Shown piece by piece: positions 1-12,851 of a stretch of 64,000 nt of DNA. The translations under genes and the position numbers were made by a program. The DNA is from Siphonodentalium dalli (taxonomy: Eukaryota; Mollusca; Scaphopoda; Gadilida; Siphonodentaliidae), in contig CP136063.1 of the NCBI GenBank assembly GCA_032622095.1, forward strand, positions 183,127,956 to 183,191,955, written 5' to 3'. How positions within the stretch are numbered: the first letter of the stretch is position 1; the number at the start of each line of letters is the position of its first letter. The notes under the pieces are model-generated. The model was given only the letters and a program-made list of their open reading frames with translations. It had not been told where the DNA came from and made no database searches.

Positions 1-157
1 CTTACAATGTACAGGTAAATATTTTTAGGCCAATGCATTCTCTTATATATGCTAGGCTCCCTATGGGAGACTCACATGCTATAAGAGAATGCATTGGCAC
101 AGGGTTTTTCGCAAATTTTCAGGAAGCTCAAGTGATGGAAGTGTTAAGTGTAAGAAA
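1..157. mobile_element. P2-family MITE, right part, cut by the window edge
   Basis: Paired AATGCATTCTCTTATATATG arms around a CTCCCTATGGGAG tip, then CAGGAAGCTCAAGTGATGGA and GTGTTAA at about 151-157, the family's terminus. Confidence 0.75.
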
Positions 158-360
158 AATGAGTTTTATGATTCAAGCTTCAATATCTTGCTCTTTTATA
201 TCAACATTGGGGAATAATTAGTATTCAGTGTTTTGAGATAGAATTGAAATGAAATTATACCCTCAAGCAAAATTTTCAAAAGTTCCTCAGTTTCCAAGAC
301 AATTATCAGGGGTGTATGTACATGCTTGGCAATAATTCACTCAAAATACTTCTTATTATA

Positions 361-680
361 CACCCGTTTTGAAACAAAACGGGACGTATTATGTTATTGG
401 TTCTCCGTCTAGATGTCCGTCCTTTCGCTTTTTGCATTTCCGGATGATAACCTTAGTAGGTCAAGTTCAAATTCGGGTTCCACCCGCCAATTTTCACCAG
501 AGTTATGGCCCTTTTTGTTGGAATTTGCACACTTTCCGGATGATAACTTCTTGAGTACGTCTGAACTGAATGAAATTTAGTATGTGAGTTTTCTAGTCCA
601 AACTACAGGTGTGAAACCACACCAGAGTTATGACCCTTTGTTGAAATTACCACAGGCGTATTTTGCTATGCCCCAGCGAT
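361..680 (+). repeat. Dispersed repeat, AAACAAAACGGGACG type
   Basis: Starts CCGTTTTGAAACAAAACGGG, then two tandem-like phrases of TTTCCGGATGATAACTT and CCAGAGTTATGGCC type. It is kin to the CCGTCC-rich mollusc repeats. No coding content. Confidence 0.55.
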
Positions 681-944
681 GCTCTTGTTTTACATTACAT
701 TTTTGTTACAGAAACACAAATGGGTGAATGATTGCATAGCCCTAGAGGAGCAAATCAACATAGGCTCCTGGGTGTGCAAAGTGATGAATATAAAACCATG
801 AGGCTGGCAAATACAGATGTATATATGATGTCCATGCACCTTGAAGAAGATAGACAGCCTGGAAACTTGCACAAAAGCTGCCATATTACCAGGAATCTCA
901 AGGGTTTTGTGACAGGTTTTCTGTCTCGGGAGCCCATAGTGCAA

Positions 945-1362
945 GGCTGAAAATAGTGTGTCTTGTCATTTGCAGAATGAGGTCCCCAGAGGGTGAATTT
1001 AATGATGCTTTTCCACACAGCGGACTAGCATTACCAAATTCACCCTCTGTGAACCTCATTCTACTTAGGCCTCAACTGCTATGGGAGAACTAGGATCAGA
1101 TTGAAGTTCCCCAGTTGAAGTTGGTGATGTTCACCCATTAGTCACCTCGATAATACATTTTTATATTCTGCAAATTAGGGATATAGAAACTTCCCAAAAG
1201 GAACAAAGTAACTAATGTTAATTTGAGACTATAGTTCCCAGAAGATGATGCCTAAGCAGAATGAGGTCCCCAGAGGGAGAATTTGGTGATGCTAGCATGC
1301 ATCAGTAAATTCCCCTTCTGGGGACCTCATTCTTCAAATGACACAAACTGTTTTTAGGCTTG
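945..1362. mobile_element. GAATGAGGTCCCCAGAGGGTG family MITE, copy 1
   Basis: Two hairpins, each with GAGGTCCCCAGAGGG arms (about 975-1063 and 1258-1334), flank a conserved core with CTATGGGAGA, GATGTTCACCCATTAGTCAC and a TTCCCA.AAG block. The outer ends are AATAGTGTGTCT.GTCATTTG and its inverse. About 420 bp. Confidence 0.85.
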
Positions 1363-2012
1363 CCATAGTGTTATATTAGGAACATTGTGCCTAATGTTGA
1401 TGTAGCCTTAACCCTTGTTTACTGAATAGATTCTCCCATTCAGTTACAAAAGTATACTTTGGAAAGGTCAATTATCTATTTGGAGAAGTGTTTTGATAAT
1501 GCAAGTGCAGTAAAACTGGATTCCCATTAATACAGTCATAGAAAAAGTTCAGATTATAAGCTTAAAAGCACTTGGGGATTTCCGCTCCAAATACACCTAA
1601 TTATATTCGCTTTTGGTTATATTCCGGTATCGAAATAGATTGATAAATGCTTGAACTATCTTTCTAAGAGCATTATTTGTCCCGGAAGGATGTCATAATA
1701 ATACAACGTTGAAAGCGATGTTTGGGTCACCATCACCAAAAACCAGCCATTTGCACAGCATGGAAAAGAAAAGAGCATTCTGTGTTAGTATATTCCTGAT
1801 ATGGTAGAAATAAATAGCATTGGTTTCACTTCTGTGCGAAAAATTGAAAACAGCTGGAAAATGGCTGTGACCATGTAAAGTATTCGGAGCATATGAAGCC
1901 AGTATATCAATATTTCTTGTACTTGTTTCTTATTTCTTTATCTTATATCTCCTTTCTAATAACAAAGACAGAATTTGGAAGCTAGAATGAGCCATGTCCA
2001 TTGAACCTTTTC

Positions 2013-2220
2013 TACAGTAATGCACTAAATAATCGACTCCTTAACCACAGCAGAATGATGGATAATTTTTCAGGATTTAGTCAGAAATATGGCTTGTTGC
2101 CATTCATCTCGGTGAGAGCTTTCCCGTGAATGGCAACAAGCCATATTTCTGACTAAATCCTGAAAAATTACCCATAATTCTGCTGTGGTTAAGGAGTCGA
2201 TTATTTAGGGCATTACTGTA
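2013..2220. mobile_element. TA-flanked foldback MITE (Tc1/mariner-like), copy 1
   Basis: TA then CAGTAATGCACTAAATAATC, and the inverse at the right ending GCATTACTG then TA. The arms of about 95 bp pair almost perfectly (ACCACAGCAGAAT.ATGG; GGATTTAGTCAGAAATATGG). A TA target and a CAGT start fit Tc1/mariner. Confidence 0.9.
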
Positions 2221-2346
2221 TTCATGAACCAGATGAAGGATATCCACATGCAACAGGTTTTGTCCAGTCATCACAGGCTGGGTTAAGAGTCTTAAGACAT
2301 CTTTTGAATTAAGCTACCTCAGAAAATTAATGAACCTCAGTTGCAA

Positions 2347-2790
2347 GCTTGAGTCTAGTGTGTCTATCATTTGCATAATGAGGTCCCCAGAGGGTGAATT
2401 TAGTGATGCTATCCCGCATAGTGGGCTAGCATCACCAAATTCACCCTCTTGGGACCTCATTCTGTGTCTCATCTGCTATGGGAGACATAGACTCAGACTG
2501 ACTGAAGTTCCCAAATGGTGAATATTGTGATGTACACCCATTGAGAACCTCGATTATGCAATGTGTATTCTGTCAATTTGGGTTTTTAGAAAAACTAAAC
2601 TAAAAAAGAAATAGAATCTATGTGAAGAAATTTCTATAGAAATTTAATAATAAAGAAATTTTCCAGAGAAGATGAGGTCCCCAGAGGGTGAATTTAGTGA
2701 TGCCAGACCGCTATGCGGGATAGCATCACTAAATTCACCCTCTGGGGACCTCATTCTGCAAATGACAGGCACACTAAACTCATGCTTGGT
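2347..2790. mobile_element. GAATGAGGTCCCCAGAGGGTG family MITE, copy 2
   Basis: Hairpins at about 2378-2463 and 2672-2757, with the same core and outer ends. Confidence 0.85.
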
Positions 2791-3008
2791 CAGTGGAATC
2801 TATGTGGGGAATTCCATCTATGCGGGGAATAATCTGTGGTAAAGTTTTTAATAAATGGATGCTCCCACTCAGTTAGTTATAAAAGTAAAGATTGGAATGT
2901 TCTATTATTTATTTGGAGAGGCTTTTTGATGATACATATGCATAAGATATGCAGATTTATGTTATGTCATTTGGAGGGAATATTCAGATAATAAATTCAA
3001 CAAATGTG

Positions 3009-3360
3009 TTAAAGGGGTACTGTACACTAAATCCAGCCATTTATGGACCATCTCCTTTTATACTCAACAGAATATATCCAACAAATGAATGAATTTGAGC
3101 CATAGATTAGTGCAAAATACACAAAATGCTCTACGAACTATGCAAACAACATGGTAATTATAATGAAAATGAATTTATGACTCCAGCCATTTATTCATTT
3201 TCTTTATAATTACCATGTTGTTTGCATCATTCAGAGAGAACATGAGTGTATTTTGCACTAATCCTTGACTCAAATTCATTCATTTGTTGCATATATTCTG
3301 TTGAGTATAAAAGGAGATGGTCCCATAAATGGCCGGATTTAGTATACAGTATCCCTTTAA
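3009..3360. mobile_element. TTAA foldback MITE, family P4 (long palindrome)
   Basis: TTAAAGGGGTACTGTACAC at the left and its inverse at the right, TTAA borders. The arms pair over about 115 bp (the ATCTCCTTTTATACTCAACA block), around a second inner repeat with ACCATGTTGTTTGCAT. Confidence 0.9.
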
Positions 3361-3447
3361 GTCCCATGTGCTTGCTAATTATGTATAACCCAAATTTCTA
3401 TGTTAACAATTTGCTGCATAAACAGTCTGATGCAGCATCATGTTGTC

Positions 3448-3826
3448 TTAACCCTTTACCCAACAAACCGGCCAAAACCGGCCAAATAAAGCTTCAACAG
3501 CCTAAAATATCTTCGGTCTGTCTCAATAAAACCATACAAATATGGATATCATTGGAACCGGCTCATTGACCACATTGTGATGGTTACAGTTATGCCCTGT
3601 GCCAATGCATTCTCTTATATATGCGAGTCGACCATAGGTCGCCTCGCATATATAAGAGAATGCATTTAACACTTTTTACCATTTTTTCTTACATTCTTTA
3701 ACAATTTTATAATTTTTAATGTGTTAAGCCAATGCATTCTCTTATATATGCGAGGCGACCTATGGTCGACTCGCATATATAAGAGAATGCATTGGCACAG
3801 GGCCCTTCTGTTGGGTAAAGGGTTAA
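3448..3826. mobile_element. TTAA foldback MITE, family P1, copy 1
   Basis: The ends are TTAACCCTTTACCCAACA and its inverse, with TTAA at both borders (piggyBac-like target). Inside are two long hairpins whose arms are the AATGCATTCTCTTATATATG type, split by an AT-rich spacer with TTTTTACCATTTTTTCTTAC. Three more copies lie in the window. Confidence 0.93.
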
Positions 3827-4330
3827 TTTATTACTTTTATAATCCTGAATATCATGGCAGGGTACTGTGTGACTGATGCATAAAATAATCATTCACAGTG
3901 ATGGCAGAAAGTGATACTTTAAAGTGCTAAATTAAAATGTTTTTTGCCAAATGGAAATAATTTTGTTTTCTTTTGACACATGCATGAACCCTGTATGCAT
4001 ACCTTTGATTATTAAATAATTGAATTGTTGACAAATAATTGTCTTCCCCAACTTCTCTGAGAACGAACATTATTTATCAAAGTGTGCAATAGTGAACGAG
4101 TGACTCAGTCCTTTATCTTTTGTCAGTTTTAATCTGAAACAAAAACGCTGGTTGAAATTTGTCCAACACTTCATAATTAGTTCTGCTTGGTGAATATACT
4201 GTTTTAAGTTATGTTTAGCAATGAATTGAACTGAATATTTCAGAGAAAAATTTACCTGTGCTATGTGGGAATGAAAATAAATGTGTCAGAATGAGATATG
4301 CGATAAACAGCAAAATGTTTGCATAAAATA

Positions 4331-4533
4331 AAGTAATGCCCTAAATAATCGACTCCTTAACCACAGCAGAATTATGGGTAACTTTTCAGTATTTATGGCT
4401 TGTTGCCATTCATCGGAAAGCTCTCACAGAGCTTTCCAATGAATGGCAACAAGCCATATTTCCGACTAAACCCTGAAAAATTACCCATAATTCTGCTGTG
4501 GTTAAGGAGTCGATTATTTAGGGCATTACTGTA
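4331..4533. mobile_element. TA-flanked foldback MITE, copy 2
   Basis: Same family as 2013-2220. The centre forms GGAAAGCTCTCACAGAGCTTTCC. The left TA border is AA here. Confidence 0.9.
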
Positions 4534-4539
4534 CTTATT

Positions 4540-5580
4540 TTTGGCCGTCCAAAGTTAATTTATTGTTTCTCAGGCAATTATTTTGTTTCAGATCAGTGAG
4601 GGAGGGACGTTTTTATATTTATTATTTTTATTCCCAACTAAGGATGGTTGATGGTTGAATCCTATTATACGAGAGCCAAAATTAATATTCTAGATAATTG
4701 TAATCTCCCTACTGCTTTGTATTATATTGAGGACAGAATTTTCATTAGCGTTTAATAACTATGAACTAATCACGATGATGTATAGTGTAATTATGACTGA
4801 AAGAATTATAATAAAAAAGGCTGATGCTGCCAAATAAATGCCTGAGAAGCAAATAATTAATCTTGGAGAGCCTTATATTCATCAGGCCTTAAAATCCATC
4901 AAATTTTGCGAGAATCAAAACATAGCGTTTCTACAGGGAATCAAGACTTTTTACAAGAATCAAAATGAGAGTCATGATTTTGATTCTCGTCGGTATTTTA
5001 AGGCCAGTTCATGTTATTTGAATAATTTCACAAGAGTGAAAACATTCATAGTGCTTTATTATATAATTTATATTTATCATATGACTCAATCATTATTTAC
5101 GTTGGAAAGTATGTCATAAATCAATTTCATATGTACTACTAGTTCTTATCACCTTCCGATAATTTGATTGGTTTGATGAAAAAAAGTGTGTTCTGATTGG
5201 CTGAATGGCAGCCTGGGCCGAGCCGCATCTCTAACTAAATGCAGGACAAATTTGTGCGCGTCAATCAACGCGATGCCGAAATTCTCGCAATTATAATCTT
5301 GAAATATATAGTTTTGGACATTGTTATACGATAAATAGAATATGTAATTTGTATTTATCTAATAAACATACGATATAATGTCACAAACTGAGAACAGAAT
5401 AGCGCACTATATCTTCGCGTGCATATTATTTCTGCTAGTTCACCAGGTGTAATTGGGCTTCCGCTGCAATGAAGTGACGTCACATTAACCTTTTGCTGCC
5501 GATGTCATATAGCTATTTAGTGATTTGTGTGCGTTTTGGACATCATAATCAATTTATAGGTGTCATATGATAAATAGAAT
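4540..5580. other. No gene seen
   Basis: AT-rich. A 93-codon frame at 4838-5119 has no family resemblance or splice context, and no repeat family was recognised. Confidence 0.6.
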
Positions 5581-5589
5581 ATGTAATTC

Positions 5590-5710
5590 GTGTTTCTCTC
5601 ATATGATATTTATGAAACTTGTCACGAATTTTCAGTTTTCTCTCGCCGGAGGCTCGAGAGAACTGAAAATTCTTAGACCCGTTTCATAAATATCATATGA
5701 GAGAAACACT
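5590..5710. repeat. Palindrome, arms about 55 bp
   Basis: GTGTTTCTCTCATATGATAT is mirrored on the right, with a GAATTTTCAGTT stem and a CTCTCGCCGGAGGCTCGAGAG tip. Probably an old foldback element with unclear borders. The flanking 5.1-5.6 kb is otherwise unassigned AT-rich DNA. Confidence 0.85.
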
Positions 5711-6542
5711 CATTTCATATCCTCTATTTATGTATCAAATGGGATGCTGAGTCGATGAAGATCTCAGCTACCATGCAGCAAGGATTCCAAGCCTGAATTT
5801 AGAGTGACATTTGCAGAATGAGGTCCCCAGAGGGTGAATTTAGGGACGCTACCCCACATGATGAGCTAGCGTCACCAAACTCACCATCTCTAGATATTCT
5901 TCCAATGTGCTGTACGTGTATTTTTTCCACGACTTCTGATTTAAAAATCAGCACAAACGGAACGATCTCAAATTTATTGGAAAATATAAGAAACGAAACA
6001 TGTATTTTCAGTGCTTTATCGATGAATATGTTCGGAAATGTTCCACATAGGTATGTGTTGAAATTCCTCTTACTAAATAATGTATACAGGTACATAAATT
6101 TGGGATTCGAACAAGTCTTGTCTATTTAAAACAAAAAATCAGAGGATGGTCAAGAATCGGTATGTCAATAGATTGTTACAAATTTTAGCTCAACTTGACA
6201 AAGTTAGCAAATGCAAATGTTTTCTGTGTGTGCTTGTTATTGTACAAACAGCTATTTATATCATCTCATGGTTTTGATGGTGTGCAAACAGTATTTCCTA
6301 TGGCTTTGATACTATAAGGAACACAGTATGGGATTAAATTAATGTTTATTTTTTTTCTTCGATCTCTTTTTGGTTTGCCCCAGATATCCTAAGCAGAGAA
6401 TTGTCGGTAAAGATGATAAATTGCCAATGTGATCAATAACAAAAAAAAGTCTATGTTGCCATGCACCTTCCTCAGAATTCAAATTTATTTAAATAAATAA
6501 AACTTATTTGTTAACAGCCAACTCTCTCATGAAAATAGTCAC

Positions 6543-6737
6543 TTAACCCTTTCAGTGCCAAGTCCGATTTTTGTATCAACCCATATTCCCTTGATCATTT
6601 TTCAAATTTATTGATTATAATAATGTGATACATTGATGGAAAGAGCTCTAAGAGCTCTTTCCATCAATGAATCACATTATTATAATCAAGGAAATATGGG
6701 TTGATACAAAAATCGGCCATGGCACTGAAAGGGTTAA
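6543..6737. mobile_element. TTAA foldback MITE, family P3, copy 1
   Basis: An almost complete palindrome with TTAA at both borders, starting TTAACCCTTTCAGTGCCAAG and ending in the inverse. The arms are about 90 bp and the centre is AGAGCTCTAAGAGCTCT. Confidence 0.93.
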
Positions 6738-7283
6738 TAGTGCCTTTACACTCTTCGGTTTATCGCATGGTTCTTCCTCCAAGTTGAGAACAGACCATGT
6801 AAACACATGACATTCGTTAAATTTGAAACTCATTTATCACCGATCTGTCTGTCGAATGAAAATGTGTAGCGACCCATTTGCCTTATCAGACAGATGTATT
6901 TTAATGACGTGAAGCTATGTGGAGGCAACAAATATCAAATAAACTATGTATAGGAGGTATTATCTCTGTTCAATAATTTTGAATTATTTCTGTTAGGGCC
7001 ACACTATACCAACAGGATGGCCAAGAAGGATGCTAATATTAAGCTAATCACCGATGGTGACCAAACTACATGTTTAATCGAATTGTACCAATGGGAAATT
7101 GACCTGTGGAATACAAGTGGTAGAAATTCCACACAAAAGAATTCAGACAGGTTGCCTTGGATAAAGATTATAATTTCTAATTATCTTGCGCTAATTAATC
7201 GCTGTAGGATTATTTCAGATAGTTAAGACAGTAGCTCAGTCAGCTAGGGTGTTCCAGGCTATACTCTGCGAAAGCCACTGTTC

Positions 7284-7458
7284 TTAACCCTTTCAGTGCC
7301 AAGTCCGATTTTTGTATCAACCCATATTTCCTTGATCATTTTTCAAATTTAAGAGCTCTTTCCATCAATGTATCACCTTATTATAATCAATAAATTTGAA
7401 AAATGATCAAGGAAATATGGGTTGATACAAAAATCGGACTTGGCACTGAAAGGGTTAA
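7284..7458. mobile_element. TTAA foldback MITE, family P3, copy 2
   Basis: Same termini and arms as the copy at 6543, TTAA borders present, with part of the central stem deleted. Confidence 0.92.
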
Positions 7459-7829
7459 AGATGTGGAAAGTGTTCGCAGTACAATACGATTTCATACAGC
7501 TGGGAAATTAAAGAAACCAGTATAATCAAGAAGAACATGAAAAAATAGAAGGAATTTATTCTTATTTTCAATATTGATAACCCTCCAGTGATGAGATTTC
7601 CACATGTTGAAGCTATTGTTGACACATTACTGTAACATGGAAGCCAGTGTTATGTTTTCAGCAAGAACAATAACTCTAAAATACAAATTGCATTTATCAC
7701 GATCAGTTGCAGTGCATTGCGTATTTCCTAACTACATTAATTGTAACAGCAGCGGCAGCCCACTTAAGTCATCTGCTATTAATTCCTGTGTATTAAAACA
7801 CAAGAAAACATTAGTTGTAGCACTTTGCA

Positions 7830-8328
7830 TTAAAGGCACGTGAGGCCTTAGTTGTCGAAAATATTCATATTTGTTCCAATCACCGTAAACAGAAAAACAT
7901 TAAAATGCATACAGTTTCGTTCATATATACCATGACTATCGCGTAAACAGCATGTTATAAAGACCTACTATATTTTACCTAAGCAAGAGCCTGATTGTGT
8001 TACAGAAGACCGCACAATGCTACTGGCTAATCACACAAAAATGGCATAAACGCTCTTTATTTGTTCCATTTCAGGAATTCACCAACAAAGAACGCTCTTT
8101 ATGTTTACCATCATAATATAAACAAACACCAGAAAAGTAACTTTTTATGCTTTTGTTTACATAACAATGGTCAAACAAATGACAATAACATACTGTTTAT
8201 GCGATATTTCTTATTTGTATACGGACAAAGTCTGTATACATTTTGATGTTCTTTCTGTTTGTGACGGTTTTTGACGGTTGGAAATATTTTTACAGGATAC
8301 CCACCGCAAAGGCCAACCGTACCTTTAA
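7830..8328. mobile_element. TTAA MITE, family P5, copy 1
   Basis: TTAAAGGCACGTGAGGCC on the left and CCGTACCTTTAA on the right, TTAA borders. The subterminal region with AATATTCATATTTGTTCCAA matches the other family member at 28759 in inverted orientation. Confidence 0.85.
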
Positions 8329-8592
8329 TATTCTGGTATTACTTTTTTGAGTCAAATTTGGACATCTGAAGAAATACGAGGGATTTTAGGTAATATACAG
8401 ATACGATTTCATTCGAACAAGTTGTTATTTAATAGTTAAGCGGCCAAATTCCAAATAACTTGTAATTGACATAACGAACACCTTGTGGGGCTTTAATATT
8501 GAGTTTGGAATTATATAAACTTAATAGAAATTTAGATAGATTTATGTTGGTCTTGTAATCTACATTTATATTATAGACTTCTATGTCATACG

Positions 8593-8852
8593 GGGGGTCT
8601 CGGTGGCTCAATCGGTTAGGGGTACAACTCCAAGCCATTTTGCCATCCAGCGCTGGGGTTAAGGGTTCAAATCCACATGTTTCCATCGTGGACTTTGTAA
8701 CTCGAAATCGTTATCTGTGGAGAATTTATCAGCTATTGAAATCACTGTTAGATTAACCGTAAGTGTGTAGATTTCCTCCATCACTAAAACTTTCAATGTC
8801 ATGATGATATGGCCTTAGTTGCTGAAAGCGACATTAAACCTGAATCAATCAA
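8593..8852 (+). mobile_element. tRNA-derived SINE with 13-bp target duplication
   Basis: The pol III A box (TGGCTCAATCGG, 8604-8615) and B box (GGTTCAAATCC, 8664-8674) are separated by a tRNA-like distance. A non-tRNA body follows, then a 3' end of GACATTAAACCTG and an AATC repeat tail typical of mollusc SINEs. The direct repeat TCTATGTCATACG flanks it (8580-8592 and 8853-8865) and marks the insertion exactly. Confidence 0.9.
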
Positions 8853-9090
8853 TCTATGTCATACGACTGTCTATACACCCTTTTGTCTTTCACAATTCTA
8901 TTAAAAAGGCCCCTACTCCATCACTTATTCCCTGTATAATTGCCTGATCAGGTATCAGGTTAAACACACATTACATATCTCAAGCTTCATATACTTATAT
9001 AAACAAACTAAGGGAATATCCACACTTATCTAGATGAAGATTTTCAACAGCTGTGATTAGAATTTTGCTGAATACAAATAGTTTCTATGT

Positions 9091-9478
9091 TTAACCCTTC
9101 CATGACTAGAGCTTCCTGAAATTTTGCTAAAACCCTGTGACAATGAATTCTCTTATATATGCGAGTCTTCCGAGTCTGTCTGTAAAGATGCCTGGAAACT
9201 GTTTTGATGAAAAAATATTTTGATGTAAATTGGCTGGAAACTATTTTGATGAGAGAGTAGTAAATATTTACAATTGAGCGTAGTTCAGACGATGTTTTCT
9301 ATGGAGTGGTACAGTCGATTTGCTTCAGATTTTCGGCTTTGTTAGTAGAATGTTACATTCCTCCAATTGGCATAGCACCTGAATACTAACTTATCAGATG
9401 GGAAAGTCGCATATATAAGAGATTGCACTGGCACATGATCTTTAATGCTGCACCAGTGCTGCTCCTGTCATGAAATGG
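9091..9478. mobile_element. P2-family MITE, interrupted copy
   Basis: The left end TTAACCCTTCCATGACTAGA and the first hairpin arm (to about 9172) are separated from the matching right part (about 9402-9478) by about 230 bp of unrelated AT-rich sequence, so it is nested or rearranged. Confidence 0.65.
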
Positions 9479-9686
9479 ATAAGTTACCATACTTTCGATA
9501 TTTCTTTCCTCCACCATGTCCAAAAAAATTTTCCCCCTTTCAATTTCTTTTTCAGTTTTTCAATTTGCTAGTACGAATATGAGATAAAAAGTTTGTTCTT
9601 CATCTTCCCGTTGTCTCAAACTATTAGCAATCTGCACATTTGTTGTTTACCCGGGCATCATGTCAAGCTGAGCTATTTATCAGGAT

Positions 9687-9898
9687 TTAACCCTTTCATG
9701 ACGGGAGCCGCTCTGGTGCAGCATTAAAGATCATGTACCAGTGCATTCTCTTATATATGACAGTCTACCATAGGATTGTAAGGTCAAATTGTGAGGCCAA
9801 AGTATTCTCTTATATATTCAAGGCTCCCTGTGGGAATAAGAGAATGCATGGGCACAGTGTTTTCACAAAATTTCAGGAAGCTCCAGTCATGGAATGGA
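9687..9898. mobile_element. P2-family MITE copy
   Basis: Starts TTAACCCTTTCATGACGGGA and contains two TTCTCTTATATAT blocks. The right end (AAGCTCCAGTCATGGAATGG) has lost its TTAA. Confidence 0.75.
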
Positions 9899-10899
9899 TA
9901 TATACGGTAATCAAGTTCAATGCTCTCTCTAAAAATGAGTGTTGCACATCATTCTATAGTGTGAATACTTTAATAAATCTGTTTGACATTTTTACGAAAC
10001 ATAACAATGATTGCTTTAATACATACGTATGGCTTAGAACAATCAGAATTATAATATAATTATCATATTTATTTTCTTTAGCAAGCGTTCTTTTGATTCT
10101 GTTTTTGTGAAGGAGTGATATTGTTATATATTGGACAACCAACCCAAAAATTCTTCTTTTGACCACATAAGCTTCACTGGTCAGAATAGCCTTCAATCGA
10201 TCATTCTTTATGTACAATTGCTATGATAAATGACAATTGTCATTTTTAGCACTTGTGACAGTTATTGGACTGCACAGATTTTTGGAAATTCTGATTAAAA
10301 GAAATGTCAAAAAAATTGTTAAGGTGATTTTTCAATAATCATCGCTAATCAAGTAGTAAGTTCAAATATTTTTGTCAAAATTGGATTTTCAGAATTATCG
10401 TTTTTTTCAATGCTTTGGCCTCTTCCAATGTTAACCATCAATCTAATTAAACTTTGGTATTTTATTGGACTAATTGAACTTTTATTGGTAATTCCACTAT
10501 TTACATAACAAAGATTTTTACATGTGAAATCTCTCATTATTGCAGTATTGGAGATTTATTAATAAAGAAAATAAGAACAAAGTCAATCTATTTTTTCATG
10601 TACTTGTTGATGATAGCTGTTTTATGGACATTTATATTAATTCAGATGAACCCACATTGATGGTCTTGAATCCGATTAACCCTTTCTACACTAAATACTC
10701 ATTGATGAGTAGTTATCCTTTAGGAAATGTTCCGATAATAAGTTAAACAAATGATCATATCTAAAAAAAATAATCAGCAGCTTCTTTCGGTGAGATAATG
10801 TTAGGCCTCACCGCTGATGTGTTCTGCAGAATCTTGAGCTCTTGTATTACTTGAATTATTTCTTCATTGCAAACCCATCATCTAATCATGTTTGTTTAC

Positions 10900-11538
10900 T
10901 TAAAGGGATACTGTGATCAAATGTTGTTGTTGGTTTCTATCGTCTCTGCTTTGTAAAATAAGGTACCCAGATTTCCATTATTTGAAAGTCTGTTGAGTAC
11001 GAAGTAATATCACGGATGGCAGATTAGCCGGAATGCGAAAATATAACTATCTTCGTTGAATAATTTTGTTACAGTTTTCATATAATATATAATATATACA
11101 GTTTTCATATAATATATAAATGTATATATTTATGCATACTAGTCAAATGTAAATCATTTAAGTTACTGTATAGTCACTAGTCGGTGAGTGGCTTGAGTTG
11201 AGCCCCTTATCAACATAATTTTTTACACGATCATATGTGCCAGGCATTGCCCAGTCTGGGTGAACGTCGACTCTATATTTGAAATATTCAATGTTGTAAT
11301 GAATATTTAGGTATGAGTTTACTCAGACTGGGCATTGCCCAATCCACTCTGTCAGTTAATTTGATTATGTCTTGTACATGGAAATTCGAGCCAAAAATTT
11401 AATTATTTTCAAATTATTACCTTTGTAAACCTGAACATTTACAGAATACATCTTCAACTCAAATTACTTATTTTTCCATATATTATCGATATTCGATCGT
11501 TATTACTAGGAATTTATTGGCGTACAGTACCCCTTTAA
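10900..11538. mobile_element. TTAA MITE, P4-related terminus
   Basis: Left end TTAAAGGGATACTGT and right end ACAGTACCCCTTTAA, with TTAA borders. It holds a TATAATATATA repeat and an inner inverted pair, CCCAGTCTGGGTGAAC and ACTCAGACTGGGCATTG. No coding potential seen. Confidence 0.85.
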
Positions 11539-11728
11539 ATGAAAACATTGGTGAATCCTTGTATATTACTTTTTGCGCACTGGAAACAAACCAACTAGTT
11601 GCAGCCACTAAAGCTGAGATATCAATTTCTATGATGTCGTTCCTGATAAATATTCATTATATCGCTCAACAGTGCAGCACGTTTATTTGAAACACTAGAG
11701 CAGGCGAATCAGTGCTCATTTATGTTTA

Positions 11729-11923
11729 TACAGTAATGTCCTGAATAATCGACCCCTAAACCACAGCAGAATTATGGGAAATTTTTCAGGATTTAGTCGG
11801 AAATATGGCTCTCGGTGAGAGCTTTCTGATGAATGTCAACAAGCCATATTTCCGACTAAATTCTGAAAATTTTCCCATAATTCTGCTGTGGTTAAAGGGT
11901 CATATACTTCGGGCATTACTGTA
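11729..11923. mobile_element. TA-flanked foldback MITE, copy 3
   Basis: Same family; TA borders intact. An incidental 74-codon frame crosses it. Confidence 0.9.
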
Positions 11924-12159
11924 TATGTTGCCAGTTAGACCTATTTCAATTTTTGCGGTTCCCATCCATGCACATTTCCATGCAATTTTTCAGTTATTTT
12001 TGTGTGCATTTTTAATATTTTTGTTTTAGTTTCGGTTTTCTCGATGATCCCATATTTTGATTTCACATTTTAGCCCAAGTCTCTGAAAAATTAGCCAAAT
12101 AAATACAGAAAAGGCTAAAAGAATTCTCTGGCCAGTGTGAACCCTGTTCAAAGTGAACA

Positions 12160-12583
12160 AGTCTGCAAATAGCGTGTCCCCAGAGGGTGAATTTAGTGAC
12201 GCTATCCCGCATAGCGGGCTAGCATTACTAAATTCACCCTCTGGGGACCTCATTCTGCTTAGGCCCTCAACTGCTATGATAGACCTAGGATCAGATTGAA
12301 GTTCCCCAATTGAAGTTGGTGATGTTCACCCATTGGGCACCTCGATTATGCATTTTATCTGCTGCAAATTAGGGGATATAGAAACTTCCCAGAAGGGAAA
12401 ATGTAACTAAAAATAATGTTAATTTGAGACTATAGATACTTCCCAGAAGATGAGGCATAAGCAGAATGAGGTCTCCAGAGGGTGAGTTTGGTGATGTTAA
12501 CCCACTATGTGGGATAGCATCACTTAATTCACCTCTGGGGACCTCATTCTGCAAATGACAGACACGCTATTTGCAGGCTTGAA
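12160..12583. mobile_element. GAATGAGGTCCCCAGAGGGTG family MITE, copy 3
   Basis: Hairpins at about 12177-12255 and 12463-12550 around the core. The outer ends GCAAATAGCGTGTC and its inverse are present. Confidence 0.85.
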
Positions 12584-12851
12584 AGTGAATGATACAGTGA
12601 CCATTGATTGCAGTGAGCAACAAGAGTGAAGATACAATAATTCATTATGATAAATTTCATACAACTAAACAAACAGGACATTGTCAAGAGTGGTATTTCC
12701 AATGAAGAAGTAATTATGGTAATACAAATCATATTTTCAGATATGTGTGCACAGCTGTGACAATAAACTATACGCATTATTTGCGGAAAACTTCTTTAAA
12801 GGTACCAGTGTCGCAAAAATTGTACAATTCACATGCCGTCTAGAAAGTCCT

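Noticed and set aside
8593-8680. tRNA gene from A and B boxes
   Set aside because: The cloverleaf is imperfect, and the unit continues into a SINE body flanked by a 13-bp target duplication.
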